A DNA stretch of 7,707 nt from an uncultured Elusimicrobiales bacterium (lineage in GTDB: Bacteria > Elusimicrobiota > Elusimicrobia > Elusimicrobiales > Elusimicrobiaceae): positions 1 through 7,707 of the forward strand of contig CALUZE010000060.1 in NCBI GenBank assembly GCA_944325235.1, written 5' to 3'. The notes beneath the pieces are model-generated. The model saw only the letters and a program-made list of their open reading frames with translations. It searched no databases and was not told the origin of the DNA. This document shows positions 7,420 to 7,707 of this stretch, in pieces (within the stretch, counting starts at the first letter, position 1; each line of letters starts with the position of its first letter). The translations under genes and the position numbers were made by a program.

Positions 7420-7707
7420 TTATTTCTCCTCCGGCATTCCCTGTGCCGCGGCAAAGCCCGAAGCCCAGGCAAAATGCAAATTAAATCCGCCGCTTTTGCC
7501 GTCCACGTCCAACAGTTCTCCCGTCAGATACAGGCCCGGGCATTTAAGCGACTCAAATGTATTATAGTTTATTTCTTGCGTATTTACACCCCCCGTGGCG
7601 GCCATGGCCTCGTTCCAGGGGCGCACACCCGTGGCCGTAAGCGGCCAGGCGCACGGCGTTTGCACCAGGCGCTGGCGCGTGTTGGGGGTTTGGTCTTGCA
7701 TGGGGAT
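7420..7707 (-). CDS. HI0933/YhiN-family NAD(P)/FAD-dependent oxidoreductase, C-terminal 95 residues
   Basis: The visible part is the C-terminal end of a flavoprotein of the HI0933 (YhiN, BaiN-like) family; the frame is open to the right edge, so the ATG at 7699-7701 is internal. Family hallmarks are the ATGGV turn, the E-I-N-x-x-T-x-E-S stretch, and the C-terminal FAD-binding segment CPGLYLTGELLDVDGKSGG followed by FN and AWASG. Full-length members have about 400 residues with an N-terminal Rossmann dinucleotide-binding fold, which would lie to the right of this window. The family is widespread, and for most members the substrate is unknown; one member, BaiN, has been linked to bile-acid metabolism. 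The stop codon is three bases before the start of the MORN_2-repeat gene, which shares its transcript. The substrate cannot be told from this fragment. Confidence 0.9.
   Translation of the reverse strand: MPMQDQTPNTRQRLVQTPCAWPLTATGVRPWNEAMAATGGVNTQEINYNTFESLKCPGLYLTGELLDVDGKSGGFNLHFAWASGFAAAQGMPEEK
7426..7432 (-). promoter_or_regulatory. Ribosome binding site of the MORN_2-repeat gene
   Basis: GGAGGAG on the minus strand is nine bases before the ATG at 7416. It lies within the last codons of the flavoprotein gene, indicating translation of both from one mRNA. Confidence 0.85.

Overview
The window comes from a Gram-negative-type bacterium: it encodes a periplasmic alpha-2-macroglobulin and a class A penicillin-binding protein of the PbpC type, which only make sense in a two-membrane envelope. 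Base composition is GC-rich by eye and codon use looks even across all genes, so nothing suggests recent transfer. I cannot name the lineage from the sequence alone. A gut or host-associated Elusimicrobiota-like bacterium is a low-confidence guess; Proteobacteria or other diderms remain possible.

Layout. Left part, plus strand (1-5104): the C-terminal ~995 residues of a bacterial alpha-2-macroglobulin with an intact thioester motif (CLEQ), then pbpC, whose ATG shares one base with the preceding stop codon (TAATG). This pairing is known from many bacteria (for example yfhM-pbpC in E. coli). It is thought to couple trapping of foreign proteases in the periplasm with repair of the cell wall. A strong hairpin at 5134-5164 separates this operon from the convergent gene on the other strand.

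Middle, minus strand (5183-6583): a complete MATE-family multidrug/cation exporter with its own Shine-Dalgarno site and a plausible promoter. Right part, minus strand (6745-7707): a two-gene operon, read from the right edge. It holds the C-terminal end of a HI0933/YhiN-type flavoprotein and, three bases after its stop, a protein built from seven exact 24-residue MORN_2/YwqK-type repeats. It ends at a strong intrinsic terminator (6694-6723).

There are no RNA genes, CRISPR arrays, insertion sequences or long DNA repeats other than the MORN_2-coding array. The only gaps between genes are 78 and 161 bases and both are explained by terminator and promoter signals. I see no clearly new system. The least understood gene is the MORN_2-repeat protein, and the best-defined functional unit is the alpha-2-macroglobulin/PbpC pair.
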